Assembly (NCBI GenBank): GCA_022729615.1
Contig: DZAQ01000012.1
Span: 1-20,592 of the forward strand
From: Sulfurovum sp.
Lineage (GTDB): Bacteria > Campylobacterota > Campylobacteria > Campylobacterales > Sulfurovaceae
DNA length: 20,592 bases
Reading direction: 5' to 3'
Part shown: piece by piece, positions 15,833 to 20,592 of the stretch
How positions within the stretch are numbered: position 1 is the first letter of the stretch
How the letters are laid out: each line of letters begins with the position of its first letter
Position numbers and translations under genes: made by a program
Notes under the pieces: model-generated
What the model was told of the DNA's origin: nothing
The model's database searches: none
Seen by the model: only the letters and a program-made list of their open reading frames with translations

Positions 15833-17842
15833 CTATACCGCCACCATTGAGATGTAGTAGCATCGCATACAGCGTTCCGCTTCTGCGATTGCTTCTTCTC
15901 CGGTAAATCCTAGATTTACCTCTAAGTTGTTTGTGCTGCGCTCTTCTACTCCGAGCTTTTCGCTTACAATACGAGGGATACCGGGCATCCAGCCGGTGAC
16001 CTTCTCTTTTTTGTCATAGACTTTGATCTTGCCCAAATGATCTTCCATGATCTCATCATCGGTCAATGAGACTTTGCCCTCATAGATATAGCGGCTGATG
16101 ACCGAAGCTGCCCGTTTTGCTTGACCGACTGCATTGACGATGGTCATCGGACCATATTCGCAGTCACCTGCCGCGAAAAGACCGGGGCGGTTTGTCATGT
16201 AGTCTTTGCCGTTTGTCAAGAGCGTATTCCATGAAGTGAGCTCCACATTCCACTCTTTGGGCATGAGCTGCAAGTCAGCGGCTTGAGATACTGCCGGGAT
16301 GAGATAGTCGCATTCGATCTCCAAATCCCCGTCTTCGATTTTTACCAGCTGCGCTCTTCCTCCCTTTGGATCAGGCACGAGTTCAAAGCGGTTGACTATC
16401 AGTTTTGTAAGTTGATTCTCTTCGTCGATGATCTTCTCTACAGCAGAGTGAAAGATAAACTCAACTCCCTCTTCGACAGCCTCGTGATACTCTTCGTAGG
16501 TTGTGTTGGAGATGATGGTTTTTTCATCTCTGCGATAGATCATGATAACTTTTTTTGCCCCTTCACGGATGGAGCAGCGCACGACATCCATAGAGGTGAA
16601 GCCGCCGCCGACGCAAACGACTACCTTGTCTTTGAGCTCATTCGAGGCAGGGGATCCGATACCGTATTTTGTCCAAAGATTGACCTTGTCAAGCATACCG
16701 ATCGCCCCCCAATACCCCTTCATGTCAGTGCGTTCATTTTCTGCATAGACTTTTTTGGAGAGTCTTGCGCCAAAAGCAAGCAGAGTAGCGTCATACTCGG
16801 CATCCAGCTCCTCAAGTCTTTTGGAGTCAACACGGTGATTTGTATAGACATCTACCGCCTCCATGGAGGTGACAAGTTCGATATCTTTGTTGTATTTGTC
16901 GATCGGCATTCGGTATTCGGGCACACCTACGGCCACTTCGCCGCCAAGAACCGGCAACTCTTCGAAAATATCGACCTTGATGCCCTCAAGCGCCAGATAG
17001 TAGGCTGCGGTAAGTCCGGCAGGACCGGCACCCACAATGGCTACCTTTTTGCCGTCATTTTTCAGAGGCTTTGGCGGAGCAGGGTGCTGCCAAGGGAGCT
17101 GGTGGTCTGTTTCGTAGTCAGCGCCCATTCTCTTGAGCTCCATTATGGAGATAGGCTCATCCAGATTGGTTCTTCTGCAGGCATCTTCGCATGGGTGGGG
17201 ACAGACGCGACCGCAGGTGTGCGCAAGAGGCATAGTCTGTCTTGTGGCAGCGAGTGATTCGGTAAACACCATATCGCGAACACCCTCAATGTATGCCGGA
17301 ATATCCACATGCGCAGGACATGCATCCGTGCAGGGAGCAGTGACTTTGGCGATATAGTGTATCTCTTCGTTGTAGTGTTTGGATGGTGTTTGATTGACTA
17401 TCGCGCTGTCAAACTGCTCTTTATAGTGCTCCATCAGATCCAATATCGGCTTGGGTACGGTACGACCTATTTCACATTTTGAAGTCAGCATCATCGTTTC
17501 GCTCACCTCTTTGAGGTGTTCGATATCGGCGTAGCTTCCCTCGCCGCGCGCTATTTTGTCGAGAAGGTCATAGAGGATCCTTCCGCCCCATCTGCCGGGT
17601 GCGCATCTGCCGCACGCCTCAGAATAGACTTGATACTGTGCCGCGTACTCACAAGCGAGCCTAATGGCGTCAATACCCTCTTCAAATATAGCAACCCCAT
17701 CCCATCCTATGAATGCCTTGGAGCGCGTATCTGCCGTATAATCCGCCGGTAAATTAAATGCTGACGCACTCCACTCTTCGGAGGGTTTACCGCGATTGTC
17801 GATAAACTCATCTTTCCAAGTCGAGAAGAGAACGGCAGACAT
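15833..17842 (-). CDS. Chimeric NuoF-position flavoprotein: NuoF N3-domain remnant fused to GltD-like FAD/NAD(P)H oxidoreductase
   Basis: A 669-residue protein in the slot normally held by nuoF. Residues about 50-145 match the C-terminal N3-cluster domain of NuoF: ACGRCAPGRWGG (76-87), then Cys123 in SKCEIGRTVP. The FMN/NADH Rossmann part (GRGGAGFPTG-type motif) is absent. Of the four N3 cysteines, Cys77, Cys80 and Cys123 remain, while the third is Gly83. From about 165 it is a GltD/NfnL-type module: iron-sulfur cysteines Cys171, Cys175, Cys210, Cys214, Cys218 and Cys222, an FAD fold VAIVGAGPAGL (267-277), a nucleotide fold VVVCVGGGFTSMD (407-419) with IYRRDEK (435-441), and a second FAD contact GLFAAGDCEYG (554-564). 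A C-terminal RCMRC (657-661) closes it. The paired arginines favour NADPH as in GltD, but ferredoxin or flavodoxin input is possible. It starts in a TAATG overlap with the NuoE-like gene. It probably feeds electrons to NuoG. Confidence 0.85.
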   Translation of the reverse strand: MSAVLFSTWKDEFIDNRGKPSEEWSASAFNLPADYTADTRSKAFIGWDGVAIFEEGIDAIRLACEYAAQYQVYSEACGRCAPGRWGGRILYDLLDKIARGEGSYADIEHLKEVSETMMLTSKCEIGRTVPKPILDLMEHYKEQFDSAIVNQTPSKHYNEEIHYIAKVTAPCTDACPAHVDIPAYIEGVRDMVFTESLAATRQTMPLAHTCGRVCPHPCEDACRRTNLDEPISIMELKRMGADYETDHQLPWQHPAPPKPLKNDGKKVAIVGAGPAGLTAAYYLALEGIKVDIFEELPVLGGEVAVGVPEYRMPIDKYNKDIELVTSMEAVDVYTNHRVDSKRLEELDAEYDATLLAFGARLSKKVYAENERTDMKGYWGAIGMLDKVNLWTKYGIGSPASNELKDKVVVCVGGGFTSMDVVRCSIREGAKKVIMIYRRDEKTIISNTTYEEYHEAVEEGVEFIFHSAVEKIIDEENQLTKLIVNRFELVPDPKGGRAQLVKIEDGDLEIECDYLIPAVSQAADLQLMPKEWNVELTSWNTLLTNGKDYMTNRPGLFAAGDCEYGPMTIVNAVGQAKRAASVISRYIYEGKVSLTDDEIMEDHLGKIKVYDKKEKVTGWMPGIPRIVSEKLGVEERSTNNLEVNLGFTGEEAIAEAERCMRCYYISMVAV

Positions 17843-18153
17843 TATTGTGCCTTCTCTTCCGCGCTCTCAGGCTCGACGATATCCTGAATCACTGGACTCT
17901 TGATCCTTGCTTTTCTTGTCTCTTCGTCAAGTTTTTTGACGACGATCGTCCAGTCAACTTCATTGAATTTGAGGGAGTTCATGAGTTCATGCCCCAGTGA
18001 TTTTACTCTATCCGCACTCTTTTGGATAGAGGTAAAATCTCCGACTTCAAAAAGAAAAATCCCTACTTCATTGGTTTGCAATCCCGTATTGATAAGCTCT
18101 TCCATTCTGCCATAGAAATCATCGTGAAGATGTCTTAAATCATATCTTTTCAT
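17842..18153 (-). CDS. NuoE-position protein without iron-sulfur ligands (Campylobacterota NuoE-like)
   Basis: A 103-residue soluble protein in the nuoE slot between nuoD and the NuoF-like gene. Canonical NuoE is about 160 residues and binds a [2Fe-2S] cluster with four cysteines; this protein contains no cysteine at all. The core, with NEVGIFLFEVGDF (28-40) and VDWTIVVKKLDEE (66-78), looks like a compact alpha/beta fold, with an acidic C-terminal tail. Small proteins of this kind occupy the same place in Campylobacter and Helicobacter nuo operons, so a structural role as a partner of the flavoprotein is plausible, but its activity cannot be read from sequence. A GGGAG Shine-Dalgarno directly follows the nuoD stop, and its own stop shares one base with the next start. 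Confidence 0.8.
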   Translation of the reverse strand: MKRYDLRHLHDDFYGRMEELINTGLQTNEVGIFLFEVGDFTSIQKSADRVKSLGHELMNSLKFNEVDWTIVVKKLDEETRKARIKSPVIQDIVEPESAEEKAQ

Positions 18154-18162
18154 TGTGACTCC

Positions 18163-19389
18163 CTATCGATCAATTTCGCCAAATACGATATTGGTATTTC
18201 CAATGATCGTAACAACATCCGCCAAGTATGTACCAACTAAAATTTTCTGAAGCAAACCGGCATGGAAAAAGCTGGGCGCTCTGCATTTGAGACGATATGC
18301 ATAGGGTTCTCCTTCGGACTTGATATAAAATCCAAGCTCTCCTTTTGGAGACTCTGTAGGCACATATGCCTCACCAACCGGGGGACGCATCCCTTGTGTG
18401 ACGAGTACAAAATGCTGCATCAAAGCATAGTTTTGCGTCATTATCTCCTCTTTTGGAGCTGAGATATATTGCGGTGCATGCGCCATGAGCTGCGGCTCGG
18501 TTTTGGCATACATCGGGATGAGCTGGTGGAGGATTTTTGCTGATTGCCGCATCTCTTCCATATAGAGCTGATATCGCCCATAGCTATCGCAGCGGTCAGA
18601 TACGGGAATATCGAAATCCAACTCGCTGTAGAGCTCATAAGGCTCCTCTTTGCGGATATCATATTTGATACCGGAACCTCGCAGCATAGGACCCGTACAG
18701 CCCCAAGAGAGTGCATCCTCGGGTGAAATAACCCCTACATTTTCCAATCGCATCTTCCAGATACGGTTTTGAGTCAAGAGATCTTCATAGGTTTGGACCT
18801 CTTCGGGTATTTTGGCGATGAAAGCCGCAAGATTTTCCAGCCATCCCTTTGGAAGGTCGAGGGGAACTCCGCCTATTCTTACCGCAGAGTGCGTCAGCCT
18901 CGCACCGCAATAATCCTCCATCAAATCCATCGCAAACTCCCGCTCCCTGAAGGCGTAGAGAAAGATGGACATCGCTCCTACATCAAGTGCATGGGTTGCG
19001 ATAAAGAAGAGGTGAGAGATGATGCGGTTGATCTCAAGCAGCATCGTTCTGATGACTTGTGCACGGCGTGGAATCTCAAGCCCGATAAGCTTCTCGACAC
19101 TCAAGGCGTAGGCGTAGTTGTTGGAAGTGGATGCGATATAATCGAGACGGTCTGTTGTGGGCAGAAATTCGTTGTAGGTCATATTCTCTGCCATTTTTTC
19201 GATCCCTCGATGCAGATATCCTATGTCAGGATATGCTTTTACGACTAGCTCTCCATCGAGCTCAAGTACAAGCCGCAACTGTCCGTGCGCTGATGGGTGC
19301 TGAGGTCCGAAGTTGATCACCATTGTGTTGTCTTCACGCTCAAAATTGAGGTTTTCAAAAAATGGGGTTAATTTATTGGTTACTTGCAT
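18163..19389 (-). CDS. nuoD: NADH-quinone oxidoreductase subunit D (NuoD)
   Basis: A 408-residue subunit related to the large subunit of [NiFe] hydrogenase, forming the quinone-reduction cavity with NuoB. NFGPQHPSAHGQLRL (26-40) includes the quinone-site histidines His31 and His35, followed by IGYLHRGIEKMAE (56-68) and TTDRLDYIASTSNNYAY (78-94), where Tyr84 corresponds to the quinone-binding tyrosine. The C-terminal SPKGELGFYIKSEG and the final NIVFGEIDR are normal for the family. Nickel-binding cysteines of hydrogenases are absent, as expected. A GTAGGA Shine-Dalgarno precedes the ATG, nine bases after nuoC. NuoC and NuoD are separate genes here, not fused. Confidence 0.98.
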   Translation of the reverse strand: MQVTNKLTPFFENLNFEREDNTMVINFGPQHPSAHGQLRLVLELDGELVVKAYPDIGYLHRGIEKMAENMTYNEFLPTTDRLDYIASTSNNYAYALSVEKLIGLEIPRRAQVIRTMLLEINRIISHLFFIATHALDVGAMSIFLYAFREREFAMDLMEDYCGARLTHSAVRIGGVPLDLPKGWLENLAAFIAKIPEEVQTYEDLLTQNRIWKMRLENVGVISPEDALSWGCTGPMLRGSGIKYDIRKEEPYELYSELDFDIPVSDRCDSYGRYQLYMEEMRQSAKILHQLIPMYAKTEPQLMAHAPQYISAPKEEIMTQNYALMQHFVLVTQGMRPPVGEAYVPTESPKGELGFYIKSEGEPYAYRLKCRAPSFFHAGLLQKILVGTYLADVVTIIGNTNIVFGEIDR

Positions 19390-19398
19390 TTAGACATC

Positions 19399-20190
19399 CT
19401 ACTTTCGTTTCTCAAGTGTTTTGGAACCGGTATTGTAATCGACAAGAATGGTCTCACTATAACTAATCGGATTTTCTTTCTCGTTCTCGGGGTCGATAGT
19501 CTCGCCAAACGGCACTTCATATCCTACGCGTGAGAATCGCTGCGAATCGTATCGGTCAACTCTCGCCGGATCTCTATTTTCCGGACCGATGACATCGCGA
19601 TACTCTTTGCCGAATATCTTGTCAACTTCATACCATGAGGCAAACTCATCGCCATGAAGCGGGTATGTTTTGAGCAGTGGATGCCCCTCCCAGTCGTCAG
19701 GCATAATGATGCGCTTCATAAAAGGGTGATTGTTGGCCACGATGCCAAACATATCAAATATCTCTCTCTCGGCAAAATTCGCCATTTTGAAAAGCGGAAC
19801 GATACTCTCTATCGCCTCACCCTCTTTGATGCGGCAAACCACGCGAACTCGTTTTGCCTCATCGAGGTTGAGCATTTGATAGAATATTTCAAACTCGCCG
19901 TCTTTGGCAAGATAATCAACCGCACTCAGCTCGGAGCACATTTTGTACCCACACTCGTCACGAAGGGCAGTGAGCGCTTGGATGTTCTCCTTGGCATCGA
20001 TGAGAATGCGCAACTGTCCGAGCTGTACAAACGACTCTTTGAGTTTTGTTTTGCCACTCAAGATTTTGACAACCATGTCAAAATGCGACCCTTTTTCTAC
20101 TCTCTCTTGAGGCACACGAGGAGCTACCCAAAATCTGTCGGTGTAGTAGGATTTTTTTTGAACATTATCTTTAGGTGTATATTTTCTCAT
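19399..20190 (-). CDS. nuoC: NADH-quinone oxidoreductase subunit C (NuoC)
   Basis: A 263-residue 30-kDa subunit of the complex I Q-module. The signature is clear: FAEREIFDMFGI (139-150), then NHPFMKRIIMPDDWEGHPL (154-172) and LKTYPL. It carries no cofactor and binds NuoD and NuoI. Beyond the signature it has a further 85 residues, rich in acidic and polar residues, that extend past the core fold. The ATG directly follows the nuoB stop with no spacer, and a GAGG Shine-Dalgarno lies within the end of nuoB. Confidence 0.96.
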   Translation of the reverse strand: MRKYTPKDNVQKKSYYTDRFWVAPRVPQERVEKGSHFDMVVKILSGKTKLKESFVQLGQLRILIDAKENIQALTALRDECGYKMCSELSAVDYLAKDGEFEIFYQMLNLDEAKRVRVVCRIKEGEAIESIVPLFKMANFAEREIFDMFGIVANNHPFMKRIIMPDDWEGHPLLKTYPLHGDEFASWYEVDKIFGKEYRDVIGPENRDPARVDRYDSQRFSRVGYEVPFGETIDPENEKENPISYSETILVDYNTGSKTLEKRK

Positions 20191-20592
20191 CTATATTATC
20201 CTCTGCTTCGTATTCTTGTTCATGTTGGCAGATTCGCGTCGTATCTTTTTTTGGAGCATCATCATGGCATATTGCAGTGTTTCCGGGCGCGGTGCACAGC
20301 CGGGCAGATAGATATCTACCGGCACAATTCTATCGACACCTTGGACGGTCGCGTAGGTATTGAACATCCCGCCGGTGTTGGCGCATGACCCCATAGAGAT
20401 GACCCATTTGGGTTCTGTCATCTGATCATAGAGTCTGCGGGCAAATTCGGAATGTTTTTTGGAGAGCGTCCCTGCGAGGATCATGACATCAGATTGTCTT
20501 GGGGACGCGCGGAAGATGACCCCCATTCGGTCGAAATCATATCGGCTGGCGCCTGATGCCATCATTTCGATAGCGCAGCACGCCAATCCATA
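20191..20592 (-). CDS. nuoB: NADH-quinone oxidoreductase subunit B (NuoB), 5' end outside window
   Basis: The C-terminal 133 residues of NuoB; the N-terminus lies beyond the right edge. The frame is open to the last base, and the visible protein begins Y-G-L-A-C-C-A-I-E-M-M, the conserved block around the tandem cysteines of cluster N2. The other two N2 ligands are visible in SMGSCANTGGMF (Cys70 of the visible part) and YLPGCAPRPE (Cys99). Cluster N2 is the last in the chain and reduces quinone. The TTG seen at 20584-20586 is a Leu codon within the conserved block, not a start. nuoA would be expected further upstream. Confidence 0.96.
   Translation of the reverse strand, partial: YGLACCAIEMMASGASRYDFDRMGVIFRASPRQSDVMILAGTLSKKHSEFARRLYDQMTEPKWVISMGSCANTGGMFNTYATVQGVDRIVPVDIYLPGCAPRPETLQYAMMMLQKKIRRESANMNKNTKQRII

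Noticed and set aside
15831..15863. Upstream ATG for nuoG1 adding 11 residues
   Set aside because: It lies within the last codons of the flavoprotein gene without a ribosome site; the ATG two bases after that gene's stop gives the normal ferredoxin-domain start.
16283..17257. Open frame of 324 codons on the plus strand
   Set aside because: It runs antisense to the flavoprotein gene, shows no recognisable motif, has a cysteine- and aromatic-rich mixed composition and no ribosome site in context; it is a shadow of strong codon bias in the real gene.
19654..20388. Open frame of 244 codons on the plus strand
   Set aside because: It is antisense to nuoC and nuoB, both of which carry conserved signatures; it is not plausible as a gene.

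Overview
The window comes from a member of the Campylobacterota (formerly Epsilonproteobacteria), most likely a free-living, sulfur-oxidiser-like lineage such as Sulfurimonas or Sulfurovum relatives. This is inferred from three things: the nuo operon in which canonical nuoE and nuoF are replaced and nuoG is duplicated, an MqnP-type prenyltransferase (futalosine-route menaquinone synthesis), and the MiaA signature DSLSIYKEID. Genus cannot be fixed from this sequence alone. Nearly all of the window is coding.

Right and centre (3629-20592, minus strand) is one compact complex I (NDH-1) operon, read right to left: nuoB (cut by the window edge), nuoC, nuoD, a cysteine-free NuoE-position protein, a chimeric NuoF-position flavoprotein, nuoG1, nuoG2, nuoH, nuoI, nuoJ, nuoK, nuoL, nuoM, nuoN. 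Neighbours overlap by 1-8 bases or are separated by no more than 12 bases, so translation is probably coupled throughout. The hydrophilic Q-module (B, C, D, I) and all membrane subunits (H, J, K, L, M, N) keep their key residues. The electron-input module does not follow the NADH-dehydrogenase plan. NuoE has no cysteine. NuoF has lost its FMN/NADH fold, keeps only a remnant of the N3-cluster domain, and is fused to a GltD-like FAD/NAD(P)H oxidoreductase. Two full-length iron-sulfur NuoG paralogues follow. The complex probably takes electrons from NADPH, ferredoxin or flavodoxin rather than from NADH via FMN; the donor cannot be read from sequence.

The nuo operon converges on miaA (plus strand, 2680-3591) across a short hairpin at 3601-3622. 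Divergent from miaA is a minus-strand cluster of four tightly packed genes: a PssA-like CDP-alcohol phosphatidyltransferase, mqnP, a small membrane-anchored protein with a helix-turn-helix-like tail, and a divergent uracil-DNA glycosylase homologue. A tRNA-Arg(GCG) with its own promoter lies at the extreme left. The 98-base gap between the divergent pssA and miaA holds a near-perfect inverted repeat and candidate promoters.

No mobile elements, CRISPR arrays or phage genes were seen. The most interesting part is the altered electron-input module of complex I.
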